This document shows, one piece after another, positions 36,796-48,878 of a DNA stretch of 64,000 nucleotides. Positions within the stretch are counted from its first letter, which is position 1. Each line of letters opens with the position of its first letter. The stretch covers positions 372,001 to 436,000 of the forward strand of contig NW_024468910.1 in assembly GCF_011745365.1 (NCBI RefSeq), in the 5' to 3' direction. The stretch comes from Cryphonectria parasitica EP155. Lineage: Eukaryota; Ascomycota; Sordariomycetes; Diaporthales; Cryphonectriaceae. The notes under the pieces were generated by a model, which was not told the DNA's origin, made no database searches, and worked only from the letters and a program-made list of their open reading frames with translations. A program made the translations under genes and the position numbers.

Positions 36796-38291
36796 TTCAA
36801 GTAATTTATTGCTTTCCGTTTATTATAAAATAAACAGCTTTACTCTTAGCTAAATAAAAGCTATTTAGCAATAAACTAAATAGAAAGCATAATAACTCAG
36901 TTGAATATATTTATTATTCATTACTATCTTATTAATCTTTAGCAAACTATTCAACAATCTCTTCCTTAGTTTACCTTGCTTTTCAATTTATTCTTCATAT
37001 AATAATTTCTCCTTCTATTAATTTTCTCTTGCTCAGCTCTGTAATATACTCAAGATATCTCGAATTATTACTAATGCTATTTTCTCTTTATAGATAAATA
37101 CTGCTTCTCAAGAGATTAATAAGATCTGAATCTAGTTTTCTTCTTTAATTTCTTCTTCTTAGAACAGCAACTACTACTAGCTCAAGAATATCTATATTAA
37201 CTTCCTTAATATTACAAACTTTAATATTATTAAGAAAGATCTTAGCTTAATATATGCTTCTTGAAATATTTAAAGCGATATTATGTTTTGGAATAACTTA
37301 CTGCTAAGCTCTAGCTTTGCTGCTTATTTCGCAAAGCTAAATAATAAGGATTCTTAAACTGAATTCTATTGTAATATATAAAGCTAGTTAGAAGCTCTTT
37401 AGCAAGTATCTTATCTGTATCTTCTCCTGCTCTAAGCAAGTAAATTCTCTTCTTATTCAGTTCTATAGTTAGCATAATCTAATTTCTTGCAATTGCTGCT
37501 CTCATTAATATGCTACTGCTTGCATGCTTGTACAGAAATAGCAGATTAATATTAACTAGCTTTTCTTAAAATATATCTTAATAAAAAGCTTTTTTAATAA
37601 GAAGTGCAGCAACTATATTTATTATATAGAGTCTAGATATAATTATACTAAAAACTTTTCTTATATTAAAGAATGCAGTATATAAGTAAGATTTCTATTC
37701 TAATATCTTTAATTAGATTTGAGTATATACTAATTATTATTCTTCTTGCAGCATTAGTACTTGTTTTACTAATTCAGCTTTCAATATATAATTAAAATAA
37801 ATTCTTAAATCAATTCCAATACTAATATTAAGCGTATTATCAAAGCTTAATATAAGCTTATACAGAATAAAGATATTGCATATAACTAGATTAAATAAAT
37901 TCCTTTTATGCTAAGAAAGTAATATTTATAGAATACTATAAGTCTTATAATCAACTATAATTGCAATGCTTAAGCAGATTATTGCTAACTTTATCTGTAC
38001 AGATTAGCAAGAAGAGTATTGCTTCTTCTGCTCCTAAGAAGGAAGTATCTAAGTCTGGATAAGCAGCTCTACAATCTGTATCTTGTAGCAAGAATAAAAA
38101 CAAGAGCAAGGCTATAGTAGAATCTTGTATTAAGAAATGAGCTAAGTTTATTCAATTTCAAAATTCTTCTTCTATTTTTAATAATAATTCTTTAGCGAAT
38201 AATATAAATAATATAAATCTAGATAGAATAAGAAGAAAGCTATTAGATAATATTTATAAGTATTCTAATAATAAAAATAATATATAAAAAT
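36796..38291 (+). pseudogene. Antisense frame of Big-F with C-X2-C-X7-C motif
   Basis: Plus strand, opposite to Big-F gag-pol; counterpart of 27450-25955 in Big-E. The motif near 37496-37530 reads S-C-N-C-C-S-H-stop-Y-A-T-A-C. The basic tail near 38000-38145 includes K-K-E-V-S-K-S-G and S-K-N-K-N-K-S-K-A-I-V-E-S, and the frame goes on to a stop near 38290. Function unknown. Confidence 0.5.
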
Positions 38292-38429
38292 AAGAAATTT
38301 CTATAGATTATAGTATTTCTTTAGCGCTCTGCATTTTTCATGCATTGCATTTCAATATACTGCAATTTTTGAATAATGAAAATAGCTTTAAAGCTAGTTA
38401 ATATGCTTTGTGCTAAATGCTTTGAAATT

Positions 38430-40250
38430 TTTAAATGAGTTTATAGTATTCTATAGCGAGTAGTAGCAGATAATACTTCATTCCTTCTTTCTTAGCAAAA
38501 TATATAAGATGGAATAGAAAAGATAAAAAGAAAATGTATTTTGCAAATAAAAAAGAAATATAAATAGAAAGAAATCAATCTTCTCTACAAGCTAGGAATG
38601 CTGATTTAGTTGGAATTGATATAAATATTCTACTTTTATCTGCTTTCTTCTATTCTTACTTCTTCTTCTTTGCTGCTTATATGAAATATTTACTATTACT
38701 AACTCTATTTCCATTCTTAGCATTATTATCTGCTTTAGTTACTAGATTAATAATTTCTAAATTAGAACTGGTTTAGCTAAATATAGAATTGTGCTTAATA
38801 ATATTTGGAATTCAGAATGTAGCATTATTGCTTAAATCTGCTTTCTAAACTTCGAGAATATTATTATCTAATTCCTCTTGCTAGAGAGTTCTTATCGAAT
38901 CCAGCTTTTCTGCTAATAATTAGCTAGATTAAAGCTTAATATTTTCTTTTCAGAGCATAAGCATCTTGAGTTCTTAAATGCTATTCATATTCTATATAAA
39001 CTTTTTGAGATTAATAGCTGAATATATGCTTTTTAGCAGAACTTTATCTATAATCTTAAGCTTATAAGCATATTTATTTAGAATTTGAGTAATTAGATAT
39101 AGATTCTTCTATTTATAAGAAATCTTAGCATTATGCAAATAGCTTATTTTCCGAATATAATTATAGATAAGCATAAGATCTTTAATATTCAGTTGAGATT
39201 TTTATATTAGATTCTATATTTGATTTTTAGCTATAATCTTTTGATAGTATGCCTAGATAGCTTCAATTGCTTTCTATATATTATCTTTCTTAGCTGTAAT
39301 TATTCTTAACTGTATTTCAAATACTTTCTGAGAAGATTGATCTTCAGTTTATATAAGAACTTTTTATATCAGAATTTTAGTTTCAATTGAAATAAGCAGC
39401 TTCCAATTGAAAATCAAATAGAAGGAGCTGTATCTATGCAATTAGCGGATTATAGTTCTTTCAGCAAAGAGTATAAGTCTCAAATACTGCTTTCATCTTT
39501 AGAATTGAGCATTAGCTAGCTTAGCAAGAGTACTTGCTAAGAAAAGATAATCAGCTTCTACTTATTCTTAAGCATAAGGATTGTAACTAGAGATCTGAAT
39601 AAGCAGGATTTCAAGAGCTTTAATAGTTTTAGCTATTTTAGCTTTGTTTTCTGATTCTCTATTAATAGTAATTTTAAGAAAATATTCGAATATAAGAATA
39701 ATCTTCTCTAAAATAAACTTTCTCATTTCTGCAGCTATAGCTTTCTTAAGAAATCTTGCAAGTATATAGCCAGTTAGATTATAGCAAGCCTTTGCAAGAT
39801 ATTTATAACTGCTATTCTCAGCTATATATTGAATATTAATACTGATTCTTATAAAGAGTTAACTTGGAAGAATTAGACTTATTTCTTTCTTTTATATCTT
39901 TGAATCGAACTTTGCATACTTCTTGCAATTTGAGATAGCATTAGCTATATCTATTCAGAGATCTTTTCAGTAATAGAGTTGCTTAATATAAGCTATTATA
40001 GAATCTCAGCTTTAATATTCAAACTTAGCATAATATTCTCTAATGATTTAGTAATGAAGATTAGAATTATTTATTATTTATTAGCATAGGAGTTTCGTAT
40101 TAGCGCAGCGCTATAAAGCTTAGTTAAATACTTGATACTTTAATATTTCTATTATAAAGTTCTTATAATCCTTCTTAAAGAGTTTTAATAGAATAATTCT
40201 ATAGTATAAGAACTCTATATACTATTTCAATTATTCCATTTACTAAAGAG
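38430..40250 (-). pseudogene. Integrase of Big-F with tail, broken
   Basis: Maps to 24000-25815 of Big-E by the fixed offset between the copies (position in F = 64246 minus position in E). The core lies at about 39860-39570. Stops are frequent and no intact stretch exceeds 60 codons. No chromodomain is visible. Confidence 0.7.
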
Positions 40251-40339
40251 TTAGATTTAGCAGTAATATTAGATTAACTTTATCTAAATTCATATTATTA
40301 AGCTAAGCATTATATTAGTTCTTAATATTACTATTTTTA

Positions 40340-41690
40340 TCTTTCTTAAATAGCATTAAATATAGAAATTGAAAAAGAATATTAGCTATAGAATTCTTTA
40401 ATCCGAGAATATATTTAATAATAAAGTTAAACATCTTAATCATTATTATCTATCTATTCAGAAGAGCACTGAATATATTATTTATTTCTCTATTAAATTG
40501 GTTTATTAGAATACAAGTATTAGTTTCTAGAATGAAATAATAACTATAGAGATGCTGCTAAAGAGATTGTAGAATATAGAGAATAGCGCAATACTCTCTT
40601 TTAGTAGTATTATATTTCTATGCTGCAACTATTTAGATTTTGCTAATAAAATATGCTAGCTTTTATTTATTCTCTACTATCTGCATTAGTATATCGCTCT
40701 AGCTTAATAAGCTTGCATTTATTATAAGAATAATCTTTCCAGTATTAGTGCTATAATTAATTAAAATAATAATTAAATAAGATGTGAGTATTCGGATAAA
40801 TATAGCAATAGCTTCTTTCTATTTCTTCTTCTATTTTTATATAATATCTTTCTTAAAAAGATTATAGAATAGTTAAGCAATAATTGCAAAATTTCAAATC
40901 CAAGCTATATAATAAATAACTAGTTCAATGAAAGAGCAAATATCTTTAATATCCTTATATTCTATTCAAGCTAGAAGCTTTTCTATCTTTCTATTCTAAG
41001 ATTATTATCTGCTGAAACTAATAATATAATTAATTATATTAATTTTCACTTAGCATTATTCTAACTTAAATACTAAGATTATAGCTCTAGCTAGCTTTGC
41101 ATTTATAAGAATCTTATCAAGATTTCCGATATGCTCAGCAATGTATTTATATACTTTAGAAAAGCTCAGAATCTTTTTATTTCTATAGATTATTATAAGA
41201 TTATAAACAGAAATATTATTAAGAAAAAGCTAGCATATATAAGAAATAAAATAATACAGAAGTCTAATTATTATTCTTATAAACTAAGCAATAGAGTTAG
41301 TAGCATTCTGGAGTAGAGTATATATTCTGAATAAGCTTAAGAGTATTAAGAAGATTATTATATCTCTGCTATTAGAATGCAGTTGTACTTAGTTATATTC
41401 GAAAAAGAAGTTAAGTAGTAAAAGAATCTTGCATATAGCAAACTTCTTTGAAAATTCATCTAAGGCAGGCAGCATAAAAGCATTCTTAAAATTATATTTA
41501 TTATACTTTTAAGTATTATTAATCAGATATAAGCTATTATTCTTTTTAATAATAAGAAACTAATTATTTCTGTATAATATATAGCTTTTCTTAATAATCT
41601 TCCGCTTAATATATTATTTCAGAAGCTTTATTAACTTTAGCTTAAGAGTATTAGAAATTGAAATATATCTTGCTTAAAAGATCTTGTAGA
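40340..41690 (-). pseudogene. Reverse transcriptase and RNase H of Big-F, broken
   Basis: Counterpart of 22560-23900 in Big-E. The RT catalytic box, read on the minus strand at about 41226-41215, is F-L-N-N, so both catalytic aspartates are lost in this copy too. RNase H lies at about 40800-40370. Confidence 0.78.
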
Positions 41691-42581
41691 ATACAATTCT
41701 GATTTCTTATAAAAAAGCTACTTTCTTAATAATCTTTCCAATCTTAGTAAAGTTTCATGTAAAAGCTTTGATTTTATTTCTCAATATATATTTGAATATT
41801 TCCTTCTCAGCTTTAGAAAACTCTTTATAATTTTTCTCTTGTATAGCAGCCTACTGATTAGATTTCAGATGCTAATTAGAATTCAGATTGCTGAACTTGA
41901 GTTCAATCTACTTATTATACTTAGTAGGCTTTTTAGATTGCTAAGCTCATCTCATCTCTTTAATCTTAGCAGGCTTTCATTCAATTATTTCTTTCAGTAC
42001 TAAACTATTAAGCTGGGAATTATTAATTAGCTTAATCTTCTTGTTTTTAAGCTTATAAAAAGTATTAATTAAGCTTAAGATATCTTATCTTTCCTTTTTT
42101 ATATAATATAGCTAGCATGAATAGCGCTAGCTGCTGTGCATTCCACACAGGCAAGACTCTCGAATCGCTTCTTTCTCATTTATCATGAAGCAATTCTTCT
42201 TCAACTTCCTTTCTATCAGTTCTACTATTAACTTATTTATAATAGCTGCAATATCTCGTTCAGATATGAATATTACAGCTATATCTCCCTCCTTCAATAA
42301 TACTCACTCTAGGATAACTTCTCTGCTAATAGCTCTGCATTCCTTAGGATAGCTGCTAGTACTCAGTTTTTTGATGTAGTTCTATATAAACTCTTCTCTT
42401 CAAAGAATTTCTGATTGCTAATTGTAGTAATCAGTTGTATTCCTTCAAAAGCGAAGCTTGTATGAAGAAATCCGAGAATGGAGTAATTAAAGGAAAGCTT
42501 GGTTTGCATTATAAATAGCATTTCTAATAATATAAAATAATTTAGTAATATTAATCTGTTATTAATAATATAGAATATTAT

Positions 42582-42848
42582 TTATTTAGAAAAGCTATTA
42601 TAGAAAATATTAGTTTTAAGAATTCCAATAAATGCTATATCTGATTTATTATATATATATAAGATAATATTTAATATTAGTATATAAAATAAGCGTATGT
42701 TTGAATATAGAGAGAAAGCTATTAAGCTTATTTTAGTATCTGTATTCAGCATTGCTTGTATAGATTTATTTTCTTTATTTCCCAGCTGCAGAGAGATATA
42801 TGCTATTGGAGCGATACTTCTATCTCGAATGCTGCTAAGAGCAATCAT
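42582..42848 (-). pseudogene. Aspartic protease of Big-F
   Basis: An 88-codon open stretch on the minus strand with Q-A-M-L-N-T-D-T-K-I-S-L-I. Comparison with Big-E indicates an ancestral D-T-G active site, here N-T-D. The segment continues through Y-N-K-S-D-I-A-F-I-G. It is a remnant of pol, not an independent gene. Confidence 0.72.
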
Positions 42849-43545
42849 AAAAGCTATTATAGAAGGAAATAAGAATTTGTTGAAAGCTTGAATTATATTA
42901 ATAATAAGCTTAATATAGCTAGATTCAGCAATAAGAGATAAAGCTTGAACTGCAGATAGTTAAGCTAATTTCGAAAGATACTTAGTAATATTCTGAGTAT
43001 TGATAATCTAATTATTAATAAGCTCTTCAGATTAGGAAAGTATCGAGATTCTGAATTTATGCTGCAATAAATTAGCTAATCTAGCAGTATCTGTTTTATA
43101 CAGATCCAAGCTAGTTTGATTATTGAGATTAATAACTTTTCAAGCTTTAAAGCTAACTTCTTAAAAACTGTAAATCAGATAAGCTTTTCATTCTAATAAT
43201 ATAATTATTATCTTCCAGCTTGAAATCTTTAATAAATAATCTAGAAACTAATTTAGAAGCTTATTATTAATAGCTTGAACTGTTAGCTCTTTATTCAGAT
43301 TATTGAATTGCTTATTAGATTTCTTTAATTTAATATTTCCGAAATATATAAGGATTTCAATAGTTTTTATACTTGCATCTTCTCCAATCTTACTATTATC
43401 ATACTCAGCCTTTCCAATACAGCGCTTCTTTACTTTATCAGCGTTTATCTAAGCTTAAACAAGCTTAATATTTACAGCATTAATGCTGAGAAGCTTTGGT
43501 AAGTATAGTTCAGCTTGAGCTGAAATAAGATATAACTTTCTTACT

Positions 43546-44767
43546 TAAATCTTACTAGTATTACTAAGGATCTTAATATTATTAGTTCTATACTAATTAT
43601 TGCATTTAGAAATAGAATTGATCTCTTTCTATAATATTTTATTCTTAGCTATCTCAGAATTTCTATACTATTTCTTATTCTCTTAAATCAAGCTAATATA
43701 TTAAGAGATTTAAGAATTCTTAATACTTTTTAGCTGCTAATTCTTACAGAAACTAAGAATTAGACGAATTATACTGCTTTTAAAGTTATTTCGAGTAGAT
43801 ATAATCTAGCTATATAATACTAATTTTAATCTAGAATTCAGAAATTCTAAGCAATTATCAAGATGCTACTCTAGCTTTGCTAATGCTGAAGCATAGCAAA
43901 TGCTACAATTCATAACAGTACAGAGTTTCACGCACTCATGAGCTCTATAGGACTTCAATCTACAGCTGTAGCATCTTTGCAGAGTTCCATTCTTCTTCAG
44001 AATTTCATTGATCTTCGCTTGCTATGCTTCAGAGTACTGCTTACTCTCATCCTCCGGACTTATATAGATAATACTCATTTGCAAGAAATTTGCATTCCCC
44101 TGGAAAGAATTTCTTGCAGAAATAGTTTGGAAATGCTTAATTAGTTATAAGATCTCTTATAGAGCTTTAGTTTGATTATATAAGATATCTTATATCTGTT
44201 TAAGAATATTAATTTATAGCTTTAAGAATTTTGCTATTGCAATTTAGTTAATACAAAGTTGCTTTATTATTGAAGCTAACTAATTATATTCTTAATTACT
44301 CTTCTAAGCAGATTTAGCTTTTAAAATCTGCTTAATTAGTTTAAGCTAAGCTTGCTAATTATAAGTTAATTATTAAAGCAATTAATAATATAATAGCTCT
44401 ACTGCTTATTCTAATAAGTTTATTAGTTAACTGAAAGTATTATATATCAAATGTAGAACAGAAATAAGCTAAGTTTAGTTAAGAACCAGCTAAGATGAAA
44501 ATATAAAAGAATCTTGAAATTGAGCTTATTAATGAAATTGAAGGTTGGTAATACCGGAAGCAAGTTAGTCTTGAGTCTTCTCCTGGAGTACTTTATAATA
44601 AACCTTCAACAGCTTTTCCATAAGATAAAGCTACTTCTTGTTGCTAATGCTTTCAGCAGTAATACTATGATCAGCTTGGAGGCGCTTAATCCAGATTAAA
44701 AAGAGCTTCATTCATACTTCTGCTATAGATTGATTATCTCTGATCTTAAGACAAGTAAGAGCATTAT
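43546..44767 (-). pseudogene. Gag of Big-F, larger piece with zinc knuckle
   Basis: Minus-strand gag remnant to the left of Trim-I. The knuckle at 43977-43936 reads C-Y-S-C-R-L-K-S-Y-R-A-H-E-C, with the His changed to Tyr. The remaining gag part lies at about 48120-47708 on the other side of Trim-I. Confidence 0.75.
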
Positions 44768-44981
44768 TGTCAGGTGGAAAGGTTGCAAAGGCAATGTGGC
44801 GAGGTCTTTTCTTTCTTTTAAGGGCATACAACCAGAATAACATTGAGGCTTAAGGAGCTAAGTTCTGCTCAGCAGTGCTGACGTGGCTAGAAAGCCGCTT
44901 TATAGCTGCATATTGCTTAGTCATCCGTAATCCAGCTGGCTTAGCTAGCCCTGAGCCTTGCTGGCACAATCGGCCCTGACA
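44768..44981. repeat. LTR of Trim-I, left copy (214 bp)
   Basis: TGTCAGGTGGAAAGG to CGGCCCTGACA; the terminal 7 bases (TGTCAGG/CCTGACA) are an inverted repeat. Differs from the right copy by about five substitutions or single-base indels. It is followed by GATTGTCCCCCC, which is not an obvious tRNA primer site. Confidence 0.9.
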
Positions 44982-45003
44982 GATTGTCCCCCCTTATCAG
45001 GCC

Positions 45004-45650
45004 TTGTTCTCAAGGCCTTTGAGGCTTTCAAGCTTTCGTTGCTTCCAGGCTTCCGTTGCTCCCAGGCTTCCGTTGCTTCCAGGCTTTCGCTGCTTCCTAG
45101 CTGCTCCTACGCCTTCTCAATGCTTCAGGCTCTTAAGATCTCTCAGTGCTTCAGGCCTCTCAAAGCTTCTCAAGATCCCTCAGTGCCTCAGGTTTCTCAA
45201 AGCCTCTCAAGATCTCTCAGTGCTTCAGGCCTCTCAAGGCCTCTCAAGGTCTCTCAGTGCCTCAGGCCTCTCAAGGCCTCTCAAGGTCCCTCAGTGCCTC
45301 AGGCCTCTCAAGGCTTCTCAAGATCTCTCAGTGCCTCAGGTTTCTCAAGGCCTCTCAAGATCTCTCAGTGCTTCAGGTTTCTCAAGGCCTCTCAAGATCT
45401 CTCAGTGCCTCAGGCTTCTAAGCTACTCAAGGTCTCTCAAGGTCTCTCAGTGCCTCAGGCCTCTCAAGGCTTCTCAAGATCTCTCAGTGCTTCAGGCTTC
45501 TAAGCCACTCAAGGTCTCTCAGTGCCTCAGGCTTCTAAGCCACTCAAGGTCTCTCAGTGCCTCAAGCTTCTCAAAGCCTCTCAGAGTCTCAGGCTTCTCA
45601 AAGCTTCTCAAGATCTCTCAGTGCCTCAGGCCTCTCAAGGCTTCTCAACC
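45004..45650. repeat. Minisatellite 1 of Trim-I, 37-bp unit
   Basis: CT-rich repeats whose CAGTGCCTCAGG core recurs every 37 bases (for example at 45255, 45292, 45329), with CCTCTCAAGG submotifs of 10 bases. The unit has no stop in any forward frame and 37 is not a multiple of three, so long forward frames (up to 235 codons) appear by construction. They are not evidence of a gene. Confidence 0.9.
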
Positions 45651-46039
45651 ATCTCCCTCCTTCTCTTCTGGCTTCATCCCCGAAGCTTGTGAAAAAAAAA
45701 TCTCTTTTTAATCACATTTCAGACGTAAGTCTTCCGAGTGCAATACTCGCGCTATATACGCTGCTCAGTCGCTGCTCCCTCAGCGCTTTATCCAAGCACT
45801 CTTCAGAACTTAAAGCTGTTTGATGTAGATTGCAAGCCTTCCACCAGGGACTTAGTTTGCAGCCAAGAAGCTCAGCATCCAGGATAGCGTTCCTGTAGCT
45901 ATAACGGATAATTACAGCTTTCCGTCTTGAGAATTGCTCTCTAGCAACTCTGAAGCTGTTGCTATGCTTCGCTCTATCGCTAGATGCAGAAGGATAATTG
46001 GTTTGCAATCTAATACCCAAGTAACTTCAGTTGCTAAGC

Positions 46040-46600
46040 AAATACTCTGCTTCAGCTCTGCGCTCTCGCTCAAATAGCGAAGAGCACACTCTCGAAAACA
46101 GAAGATACTCAGATCTACTGCTTGCTTACTCTGCTCTCTCGCTCGAATAGCGAAGAATATACTCTCGAAAACAGAAGATACTCAGATCTACTGCTTGCTC
46201 ACTCTGCTCTCTCACTCGAATAGCGAAGAATACACTCTCGAAAACAGAAGATACTCAGATCTACTGCTTGCTCACTCTGCTCTCTTGCTCAAATAGCGAA
46301 GAATACACTCTTGAAAACAGAAGATACTCAGATCTACTGCTTGCTCACTCTGCTCTCTCGCTTGAATAGCGAAGAACATACTCTCGAAAACAGAAGATAC
46401 TCAGATCTACTGCTTGCTCACTCTGCTCTCTCGCTCGAATAGCGAAGAATACACTCTCGAAAACAGAAGATACTCAGATCTACTGCTTGCTTACTCTGCT
46501 CTCTCGCTCGAATAGCGAAGAACACACTCTCGAAAACAGAAGATACTCAGATCTACTGCTTGCTTACTCTGCTCTCTCGCTCGAATAGCGAAGAGCACAC
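46040..46600. repeat. Minisatellite 2 of Trim-I, 73-bp unit
   Basis: About 7.5 copies of a 73-bp unit: AATAGCGAAG recurs with its CGAAG at 46078, 46151, 46224, 46297, 46370, 46443, 46516 and 46589. Copies differ mainly by C/T transitions. Confidence 0.92.
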
Positions 46601-47290
46601 TTTGTTCTAGCTTAGCAACTCGAATGCTCTGAATCTCTTCTGAATGCTTCTCGCACGCTGCTTGCATACTGCTTGCTCGCTATTTGCTCTAGCTTAGCGA
46701 CTTGAATGCTCTGAATCTCTTCTGAACGCTTCTTGCACGCTGCTTGCATACTGCTTGCTCGCTGTTTGCTCTAGCTTAGCAACTCGAATGCTCTGAATCT
46801 CTTCTGAACGCTTCTTGCACGCTGCTTGCATACTGCTTGCTCGCTGTTTGCTCTAGCTTAGCGACTTAAATGCTCTGAATCTCTTCTGAATACTTCTTGC
46901 ATGCTGCTTGCATACTGCTTGCTCGCTGTTTGCTCTAGCTTAGCGACTCGAATGCTCTGAATCTCTTCTGAATGCTTCTCGTACGCTGCTTGCATACTGC
47001 TTGCTCGCTGTTTGCTCTAGCTTAGCGACTCGAATGCTCTGAATCTCTTCTGAACGCTTCTCGCACGCTGCTTGCATACTGCTTGCTCGCTGTTTGCTCT
47101 AGCTTAGCGATTCGAATGCTCTGAATCTCTTCTGAACGCTTCTCGCACGCTGCTTGCATACTGCTTGCTCGACACTGCTTGCTCGCTGTATACTCTAGCT
47201 TAGCAACTCGAATGCTCTGAATCTCTTCTGAACGCTTCTCGCATGCTGCTTGCATACTGCTTGCTCGATACTGCTTGCTCGCTGTATTCA
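46600..47290. repeat. Minisatellite 3 of Trim-I, 82-bp unit
   Basis: TCTAGCTTAGC recurs at 46606, 46688, 46770, 46852, 46934, 47016, 47098 and 47194. The period is 82, except for the last, which has a 14-base insertion (GACACTGCTTGCTC). A frame on the minus strand (47291-47022) is repeat-derived. A short run of about 15-base GGCTCGAAGGTCAAA repeats follows to about 47380. Confidence 0.92.
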
Positions 47291-47493
47291 AGGCTCGAAA
47301 GCTCGAAAATCGAAGGCTCGAAGGTCAAAGGCTCGAAGGTCAAAGGCTCGAAGGTCAAAGGCTCGAAGGTTCGAAAAGGATAGTGGTCTGATCGTTTGCT
47401 CTGCTTCTGCTCAGTGTTAGCGCTGCTCCTAGGGAAAAAAAAAGATAGAAAGCCTCGCCGGATTGCCTCCTTTAAAAGGGCCAGGCCTCAAAC

Positions 47494-47707
47494 TGTCAGG
47501 TGGAAAGGTTGCAAAAGCAATGTGGCGAGGTCTTTTCTTTCTTTTAGGGGCATACAACCAGAATAACATTGAGGCCTAAGGAGCTAAGTTCTGCTCAGCA
47601 GTGCTGACGTGGCTAGAAAGCCGCTTTATAGCCGCATATTGCTTAGTCATCCGTAATCCAGCTGGCTTAGCTGGCCCTGAGCCTTGCTGGCACAATCGGC
47701 CCTGACA
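47494..47707. repeat. LTR of Trim-I, right copy (214 bp)
   Basis: Same length and ends as the left copy. Preceded by GGGCCAGGCCTCAAAC, then TGTCAGG. The duplication ATTAT follows at 47708-47712. Confidence 0.9.
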
Positions 47708-48362
47708 ATTATTATAATTCATAATGAATAATCAGAAGCTAACAACATCAGTAATGAAATAGTTATTAATAATATTCAGATGCTTCTGCTCAGAGATATA
47801 TGCTTAAAGATAATTCCAAGAGCAATAAGCAACTAATAATTGCTTCTTCTATTCATTCCAAGTTTTAGCATTTATAATAAATCTCTTTACTTCTTCAGCA
47901 ATAATTATATCTGCATAGAAGCTTTTCATAAAGTTAAATACTTAAATATCATTAATCCCTTTAATCTAATACTACTAATCGAATTGCTTCAGCTATAAGA
48001 AGACTTCCACACAAGCAAACAACATCAACTCATCACCAGCAAGCTTACTATAGAAAGAGAACCTAAAGTTCTAACTATAATGATTATTAGCCAGATAATC
48101 AGCCGAACTGAATATCTGATTAGAAGAGCTCTCAGATGTAAAAGCTATCTTCCCTCTTAATTATTGCTTCCTCCGATATTTCTTTGCCTTCCTAATTCAA
48201 GATCCTTAAATTGAAAGCGCTATAGCCGGAATGCCTTTCATATTCTGCAGAAGATAATACTATAGAGATTAAAAGAGTTCAGATGCTTAAAGGAGATTCA
48301 ATCTGTAAGTAAAGCATACATAAGATCTATTTTATAATAAATAATAAGAGATTGAATTAGCT
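47708..48362 (-). pseudogene. Big-F gag start and leader end, between Trim-I and Chr-H
   Basis: Minus-strand counterpart of 18835-19488 in Big-E: the last part of the leader and the beginning of the capsid-like region (about 48120-47708). It carries the duplications of Trim-I on the left and of Chr-H (TAGCT, 48358-48362) on the right. Stops present. Confidence 0.72.
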
Positions 48363-48819
48363 TGTTATGACCCATCCAACATGCAGGTCACGAAACAAGT
48401 CACAAGTAACAAGAACCAGGTATCATGATTCAACATCGGATAACCAACAAGGATTACGTAATCTAGGGTTAGGGTTACAGGCTGCAACCAATCAGGAAAG
48501 GACCGAAGCAGTCGACGATCGGTTTTCACGGTCCAGGCAGTGGACCGCAACGATCAGCCACCGACTCTTACGATTCATACTGAAGAGCTGAATATATAAC
48601 CACACGCTCATTACCATCAGATAGATTCAGTACATAGCTCTTCAGTTATCAATCTAAGTATCAGATTACTCTCTTACTCTAATAGCCCCAAAGGCAGTGA
48701 ACACTTGCACAGTTACTACAGTTGTGTTTCCGTATTCAAGGCCGTACTTGGCATTGCTCTTGTTAGCATAAACTCTTCGTATACTTAGGAATCTTCGGAT
48801 TGCTGCAGTGCTCATTACA
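48363..48819 (+). repeat. 5' LTR of Chr-H (457 bp)
   Basis: Holds CTAGGGTTAGGGTTAC (telomere-like, about 48463-48478), a private middle segment (48479-48575) with repeated GGACCG/CGGTCC motifs, and a TATATAA box at 48593-48599. It is followed by TTTTGATAACTC. Confidence 0.95.
48593..48599 (+). promoter_or_regulatory. TATA-type box of the Chr-H 5' LTR
   Basis: TATATAA directly after the GAAGAGCTGAA block that is conserved in every chromovirus LTR here. Likely the sense promoter element; the transcription start is not visible from sequence. Confidence 0.5.
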
Positions 48820-48878
48820 TTTTGATAACTCTTGTTTAAGAACGGTTCAGTATTACCCCTTGAGCAATACGGAATACG

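Larger units (their letters stand above)
44768..47707. mobile_element. Trim-I: non-autonomous LTR element filled with minisatellites (2,940 bp)
   Basis: Two 214-bp direct repeats (44768-44981 and 47494-47707) begin TGTCAGG and end CCTGACA. They are flanked by the duplication ATTAT (44763-44767 and 47708-47712), and the gag sequence of Big-F continues across it. The interior has no gag or pol, only three tandem-repeat blocks. It is GC-richer than the surrounding RIP-mutated DNA and its two LTRs differ at only a handful of positions, so it is probably a late arrival. This fits a TRIM-like element mobilised in trans. Orientation cannot be decided with confidence. Confidence 0.88.

Noticed and set aside
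45004..45711. Repetitive protein of 235 residues (and overlapping frames of 181, 91 and 88)
   Set aside because: The 37-bp minisatellite has no stop in any forward frame, so long frames arise automatically in all three; no start context or family.
46040..47290. CRISPR-like regular repeats
   Set aside because: Units of 73 and 82 bp are contiguous minisatellites without unique spacers, in a eukaryotic LTR element.
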